A DNA stretch of 64,000 bases from the NCBI GenBank assembly GCA_046530785.1, contig JBHEQT010000004.1:43262-107261 (forward strand), written 5' to 3'. This DNA comes from Arsenophonus sp046530785 (GTDB lineage Bacteria > Pseudomonadota > Gammaproteobacteria > Enterobacterales > Enterobacteriaceae). Every line of letters starts with the position of its first letter. Position 1 is the first letter of the stretch. Of the stretch, positions 54,215-64,000 are shown one piece after another. A program made the position numbers and the translations under genes. Below the pieces are notes generated by a model. That model was not told where the DNA came from and made no database searches. It saw only the letters and a list, made by a program, of their open reading frames with translations.

Positions 54215-55490
54215 GATAAATTTTATTAATCTATACTATTTTTTGTAATATTACTAATAGAGTATAATTCAGTATATAAATATACCTTTTCCTTTTCGTA
54301 GAATTCCTCTTTAAAATATATAGGAAAAGTGAAATAATTAATTTTATTTTTATGTTAATTATTATACTAGAATATGAAATAAATTTATTAAAAAGAGAGG
54401 ATATTAGCTTCTATATTAGTTACCAATAAAAAACCAAAAAGAACTAAGAATATTTTTATTCATCTCCTAATTTTTATATAAACTATATTTGTTAAAATAA
54501 TAAATAAAAATTTTGTATAAAAGAATTGTTAAAAACGATATTGAGAATTTGGAAACAGAGAAGATAAGCACTACAACTAATTGTAATTAAAAAAATGTAT
54601 TATTCTAATCATTCCAAATAAATTTTGTTTACCATTTAAAAAAATAATTATTATGTTTAAATTTTATTTTTTTGATGAAAAATATTTTTCTAATATTAGA
54701 AATATGAGGATTAAATTATTCTATTTTCAGATATTAACATTTAAAAATAAAATTTAAATCCAGAATTTTAGTATTTTATTTTCGGGTGAGCCTTAAAGAA
54801 AAATTAAATACCAAAAGAATCAATAGAGATTTTAAAAAAGTGAGTAAATAATATTACTTATCTTTATATCTTTGATATTTAACTAAAAATAAAGAAATAC
54901 GATATTTATTTTCTTTTTCTACTATAAGAGAAAAATCAATTTGGTTATTATAAATCCTATTTAGTTTTTAAAGGAGAAATTTTACTTTTTCTCTGAAAAA
55001 TATTTCAAAAAAATATAAATATATGAAGAAAGTTTAATTATATATCAATGAATGATGTATTTTTAAGAGAAAAATTCATCAATATATATATTTTATAGTA
55101 TACAAGTTTACATTATTACATTAATGTAATTACTAAACACATAGAGTTGGGATATGTAAACAAAATTATTAAATTAGGAAAAAGATGATTTGTTATAGAA
55201 GAATTTATATCTAGAAAAATTTTGATCTAATTAGATATTAGAGTTTTTTCTGATGAAAATTCATTCAACTTTATTAACAAAATCTATGATACTTTATGCC
55301 TTTTAAAATAGAATCTGAAAAACTTGATTTTGATTTAGAGCTGGAAATAGTTCACTAATATTAATTCTTAATAATATATTTTATATACAATATTATTATT
55401 TCTAGTCATGTAGATTTCAGAGATTAAGAAAAAATTACTAAATAAAAGAAGATTATTAATTTCAAAGAGAAAATAAATTTAACAGAATAA
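54215..55490 (+). pseudogene. argA: Decayed argA (N-acetylglutamate synthase)
   Basis: It converges on recD as in E. coli. An AGGAGAT site survives at 54211-54217 with no start codon after it. FCNITNRV* near 54243 fits FRHSVPYINTHRGK with codons lost. LYAF at 55292-55303, followed by a ruined KIG, fits LYPFPEEKIG. FQ at 55415 fits WFQERGF. At 55449-55478 KIINFKEKIN matches KQLYNYQRKSK. Patches are short and separated by deletions, so confidence is moderate. Loss blocks the usual entry to arginine synthesis. Confidence 0.5.
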
Positions 55491-55629
55491 TAAAAAATCT
55501 ATATAATTTTTTATTATATTTTTATATAAAATTTCATAATAACTAATTTTTATAAATTATATTAAAGAAGAAAATACGTTATCATTTCAGTTTTTAATGA
55601 AAATATATATCTTTATTGGATTTGATTTT

Positions 55630-57474
55630 CTAATCATGTAATCTATCAGTCAAACCACTACAACGTTCTGTTAGTGTCATTAACCCTTTAGAAAAAACAT
55701 GACGATTCGCATAAATCGTCAAACGATATTTTGCCCTAGTAATTGCCGTATAAATAAATTCTTTAGTGATAATAGAATTAAAAATAGGCGGTAAAACTAA
55801 CATTACATGATCAAATTCTGATCCTTGAGATTTATGTACTGTCATAACAAAAGCGGTTTCATGCTGCGGTAAACGACAGGGTTGTATTTTTTTAAGTGTT
55901 CCATTTGCAAAATAAAAAAAAGCTTTTAAACCATTCTGACCATCTCTCAATATAAGACCAATATCACCATTAAATAAATTTAGAGGAGGATGATTTTTAG
56001 TGATCATTATTGGACGACCTTCATAATTTTTATTAAAAGTAAAAGATGGAAATTGAATAATTCCTTGTCTATGAAAAATCTTCTCTAACTTATCATTTAA
56101 ACCTATAACTCCATATGGCCCTTCCCTTAAAGAAACTAATAAGCGAAACTTATTAAAAGCAACAAAGATCTTTTCAGGATTTTGACCTTCTTTTATGATA
56201 TCTAGATAGTAACGATAATATCTAGCAATATCAAAAAGCATTTTTGCATAATTTTCAGAGGAATTAATAGAACGAAAAATAATATCCGTTCTTTTTTTAT
56301 CTAATAATTTTTCAGTATCTCTAACATTACCTTTATTAATTGATTTAGCAAATTGACCAATTTCTGATTTTTCATCAAAACGATAACTTTTTCGTAATAA
56401 GCAAATTCTGTCTTTAATCTTTTTTCCATTATCTGATATAAAATCAGATAAATCATAACCTGTAATTTTATTTAGTTGAGAAGCTCTTTCATAACTATAC
56501 CCATATTTTGAATAGTAACAGAGATCATTAAGGATAGCACCAGACTCAATAGAAGCTAATTGATCTTTATCACCTAAAAAAATAACACGTGCGTGCTTAG
56601 GTAGTGCTTCAATTAATCTAGCCATCATATGAAGATCAATCATTGATGTTTCATCAATGATTAAAACATCTAACAAGAGAGGATTATCTTTATGATAACG
56701 TAATAATTTTCTATCTGGTTGAGCTCCTAATAACCGATGAATAGTTTGTGCTTGCTCTGGAATAATCTTCTTTTCGTCTTCAGATAAATTCAGTTTTAAT
56801 AATGAATTATTAAATGATTCTGTTAATCGTGCAGCTGCTTTTCCTGTCGGTGCCGCTAATTGGATAATTAATTTTTTATTACTTAATTTAACTAAAGTGG
56901 TTAATAAGCATGCTATTATTGTAGTTTTACCTGTACCTGGTCCACCAGAAATGATAGAAATCTGACTTGTTACTGCAACTGCAATAGCTATTTTTTGCCA
57001 ATTTCTTATTTTTGATGGAATAAAAAAACTATTTAAAATAGTCTTTAAACGTTCTTCATCAACAATTTTTAATGAATGACAAGAAAAAAAATTAGCTATT
57101 AATCCTTCATCAATCCACTTTCGCTGAAAATAAAGTTTGTTACCTGATAAGACTAATGGTTTAAGTCTTAATTGCTGCGGATCACAAATAGCATTACACT
57201 TTTTAAGTTCAGTATAAATCCTTTTGTTATCAGGTGATCCTGCCATTTCCCAAAGCTTAAAAAAGATTTCAGAATACTTACCTTCAAACAAATATATTAA
57301 TTGAAGCTTATCAATAGACAAGCAAACATTCCCTGCTCGAGTTTCAGCACTTAATAATGCAAATATTAATAATAATAACGGATTATCATTTTCTACTAAT
57401 AAAATAGCAAGATTAATATCTAAAGAATTAAATAAATTAAATTCAGAAGCAGCTCGCTTTATTAAAGATATCAT
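55630..57474 (-). CDS. recD: RecD, exonuclease V alpha subunit
   Basis: 614 residues (E. coli 608), a superfamily 1B helicase moving 5' to 3'. Walker A GGPGTGKTT has lysine 183. Then come LAAPTGKAAARLTES (motif Ia), LLIIDETSMIDL-type Walker B, FLGDKDQLAS (motif III), KSYRF, and MTVHKSQGSEFDHV (motif V), with ITRAKYRL near the end. All helicase motifs are present. It starts 12 nt after the recB stop. It functions only in complex with RecB and RecC, and recC would lie beyond the right edge. Confidence 0.95.
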   Translation of the reverse strand: MISLIKRAASEFNLFNSLDINLAILLVENDNPLLLLIFALLSAETRAGNVCLSIDKLQLIYLFEGKYSEIFFKLWEMAGSPDNKRIYTELKKCNAICDPQQLRLKPLVLSGNKLYFQRKWIDEGLIANFFSCHSLKIVDEERLKTILNSFFIPSKIRNWQKIAIAVAVTSQISIISGGPGTGKTTIIACLLTTLVKLSNKKLIIQLAAPTGKAAARLTESFNNSLLKLNLSEDEKKIIPEQAQTIHRLLGAQPDRKLLRYHKDNPLLLDVLIIDETSMIDLHMMARLIEALPKHARVIFLGDKDQLASIESGAILNDLCYYSKYGYSYERASQLNKITGYDLSDFISDNGKKIKDRICLLRKSYRFDEKSEIGQFAKSINKGNVRDTEKLLDKKRTDIIFRSINSSENYAKMLFDIARYYRYYLDIIKEGQNPEKIFVAFNKFRLLVSLREGPYGVIGLNDKLEKIFHRQGIIQFPSFTFNKNYEGRPIMITKNHPPLNLFNGDIGLILRDGQNGLKAFFYFANGTLKKIQPCRLPQHETAFVMTVHKSQGSEFDHVMLVLPPIFNSIITKEFIYTAITRAKYRLTIYANRHVFSKGLMTLTERCSGLTDRLHD

Positions 57475-57486
57475 TATTTTCTTATC

Positions 57487-60400
57487 TCAATTACTTACAT
57501 TAAATAACTTATCTAAACTATTAATTAACTCAAAAGCAGGAGTAGTATGATAAATACCATAACCAGAATTTTTAGAATCAATTCCTCGTAAAAAAAGGTA
57601 GATAATACCACCAAAATGCTTTTGATAAAAATACTTAGATAAACGATTTTGTAAATAACGATGCAAAGCTAATGTATAAAGCTGATATTGCAAATCATAT
57701 CTATGATCAATTATTACTCTCTCTATTGTCTCCTGACTGTATGTCAAACTATTTTCTCCTAACCAATTTGATTTATAATCAATCAGATAAAATCTATCCT
57801 TCCACTTAAAAACTAAATCAATATAACCGTTTAAAACTCCAGTAACTGGATCAAAATTAAGTGGTTGGCAATGTTTAGATAAATCGTCATATTGACTGAC
57901 TAGTTTATTTAACATAGATGGAAATAATAATTTTTTTATTGGTAAATGAAATTGCATTTCATTTAATTGAAATTCAGATATAAGTTTTGATAAACTAAAA
58001 TTATCTTTTAATAAAGGAACATGGTAGATATCTATTAACCACATTTTTAATGTAAATGCCCAATCAGATGAAAAACCAAATTGTTCTAGTTTTTTAGCTA
58101 ACCAAGACTCTTCCGGATATTGATTAAATGGGAGTAATTTTAATAGAAAATGTAAAAAATTTCCTGTTTTAGCACCTTTAGGAAATGTATGAGCATTTTT
58201 ATTTTCTATTTCTCCTTGAAAGGAGAACCTGTTACCTTTTAGTTCATCCCCCATTTTAGGCAATAAATCTTCTATATTAATTTTAGTATTTAGATCATTA
58301 ACAATTATTTTATCAGATAATGAATCTATCTTTTTATGAATTAATCCTGAATAACTAGTAATTTGCCAATTATTTTGAATTTTACCTGTAAAATTTCGAG
58401 CAAATAACTTCATAGGTTTCTCCTTTTTAGGATACCAAGGAGATAATTTAATATCAGTAACAGGTGTGATACTAATATTTTCACTAGCTAATTCCGATAA
58501 ATTTTTACATAAAAAAATTGTATTGTCTGATTGTCCATTTTTCAATAAGTAATTTAATGCGCTTTTATCTAAAGTAGTATTAATATTTTCTATATTACGA
58601 CGATTTTTTTTAAAAGGCCTAATACCAACACTACAATGATAAATTGAACGTGTTAATGCAACATATAATATTCTCAAATCTTCGGATAAATGCTCTTCAT
58701 TAGATAATCTTATACTCGCTTTTTGTTGCTTCAGATCAAAACATTTTTGAAATTTTTCACGATCATGAAATATTGCTATATTTTTGTGAAGAAATTGACT
58801 ATCAAATGGTAAACAAACAATTGGATACTCTAAACCTTTAGATTTGTGAATAGTACTAATATTAACTAAATTTTTATCGTTTTCTAAACGTATTTGATGA
58901 TTTTCTAATAAAGGATCAGGTTGATCGATTTTTTGTGCTAACCACCGTACTAGAGAATACTTACTATAAAGTTGTGATTCAGCTTCTTGCAATAATTCAC
59001 TTAAATGCATCAAATTCATTAATCGTCTTTCACCATCTATATTATCCATTAATAGGTTTTCAGCAATTCGATTACTGGTCATAACGGCACATAATGTACG
59101 CAAAATACCATTTCTCTGCCAAATCAATAAATAATTTGTAAATTCTTCAACCCGTATTTCCCATTGAATTTCATCCTGATTCAATTGTTCAATATCTTGT
59201 GCACTTAACCCAATTAAACGAGTAGCTAATGCACAACGTAACGTGCTCTCCTTTTCTGGTGAGAGCACAGCTTCTAATAACCATAATAGATCTTTTGCTT
59301 CATCAGTAGAGTAAATGCTTTCTTTATTAGAAAGAAAGACTGATGAAATATTAAATTTACTTAATGATTTTTGTATTATTCCTGCTTCTCGTCGTGTTCT
59401 AACTAATATCATAATATCCATAGCTGTTAAAGGATATTTTTCATTATTTCGATACAGCCATGTTCTTCCATTCTCTCCTTCTTTAAGCCAATCACAAATT
59501 TGACTAGCGAAATGATAGGACATCTTTTCTTGATAATCCAATATTGAAAGAGTTTCTTTCTCTAAATAGAAAAAATTTAATGCTGATATTTTTTTTGTTT
59601 TATGAAAAAAATTTAAATTTTGATTAACAGAAATTGAATTAATTCTATTAAATGGTATCTGTTCAAATAAAAATGGATTTTTTACCTTACTAAATAATTG
59701 ATTAACAGCCGCAACCATACTTGATGAAGAGCGCCAATTAGTATCAAGGGTATAATGCGATTCAATCTGATTTTTAGCTTTAAGATAAGTAAAAATATCT
59801 GCCCCACGAAAAGAATAAATAGCTTGTTTAGGATCACCAATATATAACAAACCACAATTATTATATCCATGATAAATGCGTTTAAAAATTCGATATTGTT
59901 GTGGATCAGTATCTTGAAATTCATCAAGCATAACAACTGGATAATGATTACGAATTTTGTTAGCTAATTTCTCTCCATCTTCTGAATTTAATGCCAGATC
60001 TAAATGACTTAATAAATCATCAAATCCAATCTCTCCACGTCTTCTTTTTTCTTTTAAAATAGTTTGACGAATATTAATAATTGCTTTTGAAATAATAAAA
60101 TTACGTAATGTAATTGATTGTTCTAATAAATTATCAATAGCAAGAAAAACCTCATGTTCTGCTAGATTACCCATTATTGTTTTATCTAATAATTCGGATT
60201 GAGAAAAACGAGAAAGTTCTTTAGGTATTTTATAATCTATATTTGTTAACTGTGCCCAATCAGTGACTGCTTCTAACCAACTTTGTAAATTACTGCGATT
60301 ATAGATCCGTTTATTAACGGATGAATTACTAATTAAATCAAAAAAATTTGATAAATTTAAAATCCACAATTTTTTTATTATTTTTATATTACTAATTAAT

Positions 60401-61092
60401 GTTTTATAAAGTTTTTTTATTGATTGATTCTCAATTTTTTGATTAATAAAAGTTGGAATATCTCCTTGTAAATAAGGTCTTATTTCGTCTAAGAGTTCGT
60501 CGGGATTACTCCATTCTTCAAGGATGGCTTTTGTTATGAAATAATTTTGTGGATAGAAGTTACAACGCCAAAAATCATTACAAGCCTGTTTCTGTAAAGA
60601 ATATTCATCTTTTATTATTGATTGTTCAAATAATATACCTGCTGCAAAAGCATTATGCATTAATATTCGTTGACAAAATCCATGTATGGTATAAATTGAC
60701 GCCTCATCCATTTGATGTTCAGCAGTAAATAACAATTGAGCGTTTATTTTTCTATCTGAAATAGCAGATAATAATCTTCGATATATTGAATCTTTATGCA
60801 ACCCAATACCACCTCTAATACAAGCCTTTCTCATCTGATGAATATTATGCCGAATACGTAATCGTAATTCATCAGTTGCAGCTTTAGTAAAAGTAACTAC
60901 TAAAATCTCTTTAACACTTAATGGACGAAAAAATGCATTTTTTCGTCCAAGACCTAACAATAATCGTAAATAGAGTAAAGCTATTGTATAGGTTTTTCCT
61001 GTTCCTGCTGAAGCCTCTATTAATCGATAACCGTAGAGTGGTAAATTATAAGGATCTAACAGTTGATAAGTTTTTATTTTTCTATTTTTCAC
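57487..61092 (-). CDS. recB: RecB, exonuclease V beta subunit
   Basis: 1201 residues (E. coli 1180). The start is GTG at 61092 with GAGGTGAGA upstream. Superfamily 1A helicase motifs: IEASAGTGKT (lysine 33), VVTFTKAATDEL, VVMLDEFQDTDPQQY, GDPKQAIYSFRGAD, STIHKSKGLEYPIV and LYVALTRS. The C-terminal nuclease keeps its catalytic D1105-Y-K1107 (IDYKSNW) and QYQLYTLALHRYL. Both motor and nuclease thus look active. The RecBCD operon retains recB and recD while the intervening ptrA has died, showing selection for recombinational repair. Confidence 0.96.
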   Translation of the reverse strand: MKNRKIKTYQLLDPYNLPLYGYRLIEASAGTGKTYTIALLYLRLLLGLGRKNAFFRPLSVKEILVVTFTKAATDELRLRIRHNIHQMRKACIRGGIGLHKDSIYRRLLSAISDRKINAQLLFTAEHQMDEASIYTIHGFCQRILMHNAFAAGILFEQSIIKDEYSLQKQACNDFWRCNFYPQNYFITKAILEEWSNPDELLDEIRPYLQGDIPTFINQKIENQSIKKLYKTLISNIKIIKKLWILNLSNFFDLISNSSVNKRIYNRSNLQSWLEAVTDWAQLTNIDYKIPKELSRFSQSELLDKTIMGNLAEHEVFLAIDNLLEQSITLRNFIISKAIINIRQTILKEKRRRGEIGFDDLLSHLDLALNSEDGEKLANKIRNHYPVVMLDEFQDTDPQQYRIFKRIYHGYNNCGLLYIGDPKQAIYSFRGADIFTYLKAKNQIESHYTLDTNWRSSSSMVAAVNQLFSKVKNPFLFEQIPFNRINSISVNQNLNFFHKTKKISALNFFYLEKETLSILDYQEKMSYHFASQICDWLKEGENGRTWLYRNNEKYPLTAMDIMILVRTRREAGIIQKSLSKFNISSVFLSNKESIYSTDEAKDLLWLLEAVLSPEKESTLRCALATRLIGLSAQDIEQLNQDEIQWEIRVEEFTNYLLIWQRNGILRTLCAVMTSNRIAENLLMDNIDGERRLMNLMHLSELLQEAESQLYSKYSLVRWLAQKIDQPDPLLENHQIRLENDKNLVNISTIHKSKGLEYPIVCLPFDSQFLHKNIAIFHDREKFQKCFDLKQQKASIRLSNEEHLSEDLRILYVALTRSIYHCSVGIRPFKKNRRNIENINTTLDKSALNYLLKNGQSDNTIFLCKNLSELASENISITPVTDIKLSPWYPKKEKPMKLFARNFTGKIQNNWQITSYSGLIHKKIDSLSDKIIVNDLNTKINIEDLLPKMGDELKGNRFSFQGEIENKNAHTFPKGAKTGNFLHFLLKLLPFNQYPEESWLAKKLEQFGFSSDWAFTLKMWLIDIYHVPLLKDNFSLSKLISEFQLNEMQFHLPIKKLLFPSMLNKLVSQYDDLSKHCQPLNFDPVTGVLNGYIDLVFKWKDRFYLIDYKSNWLGENSLTYSQETIERVIIDHRYDLQYQLYTLALHRYLQNRLSKYFYQKHFGGIIYLFLRGIDSKNSGYGIYHTTPAFELINSLDKLFNVSN

Positions 61093-61752
61093 TTAACATC
61101 TCACCTCAATTGGAAAAATATTTTATAATTAAAAGATATTAATAATAGCTTAATTCGATCTTTCAATTGATTACAACCCTCCTCTTTTATTAACATCTTT
61201 TTTGGAAAATTCTAAAAAATTAGTTTTTTTAAAAAAAATTTTCCTAAGTAATATCTATCTTTTCTAATAATAATGCAGTATTTTACATGAAGTGATTATT
61301 TTAGTTATCAACAACAAAATTATTCTTCGGAAGAATCTGATTAAATAATCTATTTTTATAAAAATTATATAGATAGGATCTTCTATTTTTTGTTAAAGGT
61401 TCTTTTATGTTATTCAAATTCTTTTTTTTACATTATTTTCTTTTTAAAGAAAATCTATAAAATTATGATTAAGAGTATATTTAAATACGATAATTTTTAT
61501 TATTATATTTAGCATAATAAATTCAATTCTACATCTGTTTTTAGTAAAGTTAGTAGTAAAGAGAGAAATACGATAAATTAATAATTCTTTTTTCTTAAGT
61601 TTATCAAAAGATTAAATCTATAAATGTTTTCTAAAATATTTGATAGTATAAATCTACTAGAATGGGTATCTATGGAATATATATTTTATTAGCATATTTA
61701 TATGTACTATTCTTAATGTAGAAATATATTTGATAATGTTTATCAAAAGACA

Positions 61753-61816
61753 AATTAAATATTATTATTATAATTTATATTTATTTTTCAATAAATTATA
61801 ATAATAATATTTAATT
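61753..61816. repeat. 26-bp-arm perfect inverted repeat in decayed ptrA
   Basis: The arms (beginning AATTAAATATTATTATTATA) are exact complements over 26 bp with a 12-nt loop, then CTTTTTCTT on the + strand. These are the longest arms seen in the window, inside former coding sequence. Confidence 0.88.
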
Positions 61817-61881
61817 CTTTTTCTTATATTAAATAATAGACCTTTACTAAAAATATAGTTTTAAAAACTATCGTGAAATCT

Positions 61882-61909
61882 CCCCCCTCTCCCCATTTCC
61901 CCCTCCCCC
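61882..61909 (-). other. C-rich tract, canonical G-quadruplex motif on minus strand
   Basis: Four runs C6, C4, C5 and C5 with spacers of 3, 4 and 1 nt lie in 28 nt, giving the minus strand four G runs of at least four. A further C6 run lies near 61944. Such a tract is exceptional in this A+T-rich sequence. It falls in the ptrA remnant. Confidence 0.8.
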
Positions 61910-64000
61910 ACAATTGATCTTTAAGAATCTCATTTTTATTATAATACCCCCCTTAATTCCTTTAAAGATTACAATTATTTAACATAATGTATTTCTATTA
62001 CTATTTTAATTTTTTATTAACTCAAAGATTCTAAGATTATTAGTAACTTGAATATTTTTATGTTAAGATTCTTTTTATTCGAAAGAAAAATTTTTAATCA
62101 AGAATTGCAAAGATAAAAATCTATTAACTATTTTATTCTTAATTCAAATAAATCATTAAAATCTATAACTAATTCTTTTTAATTAGAGCACTTAAATTTT
62201 AAAAATTAATAAAGTTTCTCTAACTTAGTAGAAAAACAGAAATCTTTGATATTTTATTAAGATAAATTTAAATATTGGGAATTATTTTAATAACAAAATA
62301 TCATATTTGATATTTTATTATTTTATTATTATTCTAATTTTGTAGATCTTAAAAATCTATTTCTATTTAAAGATTTATCAGAAAATATTTGACTTATTAT
62401 ATAATAATTATGATATTTTTCTCATATACTGATTCACAATCATTGATAATAAAGGAATTTTAATTAAAGAAAAATTATTAGATATATAATGATTTAATTT
62501 CTATTAGGAAAAAATTATTTTTAGTTTTATTAAAACTGGTGATTATTTTTTACAATTAATTTTCTTATCTCGATAAGAAATAAAAAATAATTTTTTGTTT
62601 CATGATTAATTTTTAATTTTAACTAAATTTTGACATTTATATAAGAAGTAATTTTACTGAAATATTAATCTACTATTTTAGAGTAGAGAGAAATCTAAAT
62701 TTGCTAAATTTACATTTTAATTATATACATTCTTAATGTAATTTCATTACCTACAATAAAATTGTATTGAAATAAAATTTTAAAAAATAGTTGTCCTTTC
62801 GTTAAAAAATATCTGGATATTTATTCTTTTTAATAAATCAATATAAAAAATTATTATCGCAATAATTTTATCTCTAATTCTAAAATCTCTTATCTTTTTA
62901 ACATATGTTTATTGATTGATCTCATTATTACGAATTAACTTTATTTATAATATCAAACATTAATCTTTTCAGTAAATCGTTCATCTTTTAACAAATAATT
63001 ACTAATGATTATTATAACTTTAATTTCTTATCAAATTATTAATATATTTATCAATATTAATTTTACTAAAAAATTCAGTTTCAGTATTTACTTTATTCAA
63101 ATATAAGTTGAAAAAATTATTTATTTAAGTATTAGTTGCATAATAAATTATTATTCTTTTCGTTATTGTTTGTAACGAATCCAATTATTTCTAGATTAGA
63201 AGAAAGTAAATGTTGATTTAGAATCAGATTAAAAAGGCTTTAGATAAAATTTAAAACTGTTTCCACTTAGTGTGATTGATTGTTATTTAAAATACTTTTT
63301 ATCAAGAGTAATAAAATAATAAAAATAAAAAATTTTTGATATCAATTCGTAATTGATTATTTAGTTTATCACTTAATATTTTTAAATTTTTATTGAAAAA
63401 AATCCAGATTAAGTATTTTAAAAGAATTTCTATAGTTCAGATTTTATCTTTATTATACGTGCTATTATTACTTCTATATTAATTAACAACATTTCATTTT
63501 TGATCTATATTCTAGTTCAAATGATGAATTTACTAACATAAATGTAAAACGGTCATTAGACTCTTCTTTTAAGTCACCAATTTGAAACTTCTAAACACTA
63601 AAATTAAAAGATTTCCTGTATAATTATATCCATTATATTTTTAAAAATTATAATCTTATACTTAGGTCAGAGGATAATTTTTAAACCATATCAATACTAA
63701 TATTTCTTAGAGATGATATCATAAAAAACAAAAAATTTTTTATAAGATAGGGTATCTACACATTTTTGAAAAAAAATTAATCTTTAATATACATATAATT
63801 TATTTAAAATTGAGTCAAATGTATAATTCAATCGTTAACTATTTATTTTGTTTAAATAAATGTAAAAGTTCCTCAAAAAACTTTTATTACTATATAAAAA
63901 TGTTTAGTCTATTAATAATAGACATTATTTTAAAATTAAATCAATCTAGAATAAAATTTCTCAATCATTAAATGAAATAAAAGAGTTAATATTTATTCTT

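Larger units (their letters stand above)
61082..63975 (-). pseudogene. ptrA: Decayed ptrA (protease III)
   Basis: ptrA precedes recB in the recC-ptrA-recB-recD operon, and the gap fits its 2.9 kb. At the 3' end, 61108-61140 reads NIF*L*NIFPI against NVSALQQTMPL. MLSEK* (61082-61099) overlaps the recB start as the intact ptrA end does (MSEKNE). Near the 5' end, 63662-63685 reads FKNYPLT* against SKKYPQAD, just after the position of the zinc motif HYLEH, whose first histidine codon is now GAT. The protein is a periplasmic zinc protease dispensable in E. coli. A 26-bp-arm inverted repeat and a C-rich tract now lie inside. Confidence 0.7.

Noticed and set aside
1..64000. tRNA genes, insertion sequences, prophage, CRISPR
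   Set aside because: No T-loop/anticodon arrangements, transposase fragments, integrase motifs or regular direct repeats were recognised. The inverted repeats have unrelated arms, so they are not copies of one mobile element.

Overview
The window is about four-fifths A+T. It carries 24 intact protein genes and one RNA gene (rnpB), covering only about 41% of the sequence. Every intact gene has its closest familiar counterpart in Enterobacterales (Escherichia, Serratia, Yersinia, Sodalis). Intact genes mostly keep ordinary lengths, and they are separated by deserts of 1-7 kb with no usable reading frames. No tRNA, insertion sequence, CRISPR array or phage gene was seen. This picture fits a host-restricted, probably insect, gammaproteobacterial endosymbiont (Arsenophonus-, Sodalis- or Serratia symbiotica-like) in mid to late genome reduction. 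Inactivation is widespread, but physical deletion lags behind it. Species cannot be decided from this window.

The main result comes from reading the deserts by hand against the gene order expected from E. coli relatives. They are largely graveyards of eroded genes that still sit in ancestral position, orientation and approximate length. Readable remnants are: rng, tldD, npr, ptsN, hpf, rpoN, ibaG, mdh, degS, zapE, sspB, arcB (3' half), mtgA, diaA, yraN, lpoA (5' part), rpoD, dcuA, fxsA, argA and ptrA. The matches are codon-register alignments made by eye from memory of the E. coli proteins, and each carries its own confidence. The most surprising is a near-full-length decayed copy of rpoD, the housekeeping sigma gene.

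Layout: 1-7.97 kb, decayed rng, intact yhdP, decayed tldD, decayed npr. 7.97-18.5 kb, rapZ, decayed ptsN-hpf-rpoN, the lptB-lptA-lptC-kdsC-kdsD lipopolysaccharide operon, a mostly unreadable stretch where the mla genes are expected, decayed ibaG and murA. 18.5-28.3 kb, decayed mdh and degS, degQ, zapG, decayed zapE, rplM-rpsI, sspA, decayed sspB, truncated decayed arcB, elbB. 28.3-34.6 kb, decayed mtgA, dolP, decayed diaA-yraN-lpoA, rsmI, rnpB. 34.6-42.4 kb, an unreadable desert, decayed rpoD, alx. 42.4-50.6 kb, decayed dcuA, aspA, decayed fxsA, groES-groEL with a preserved sigma-32 promoter, epmB and efp. 50.6-64 kb, an unreadable desert, decayed argA, recD-recB, decayed ptrA.

Functionally, the cell still builds an outer membrane (lptABC, kdsC, kdsD, yhdP, dolP) and peptidoglycan (murA). 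It keeps envelope proteolysis (degQ), chaperonin, EF-P with its modification enzyme, 16S rRNA methylation, RNase P and RecB/RecD. It has lost the nitrogen PTS (ptsN, npr) with sigma-54, malate dehydrogenase, ArcB, arginine entry (argA) and several peptidoglycan and stress accessories. A second theme is a set of long, perfect inverted repeats, several of them lying inside decayed coding sequence.
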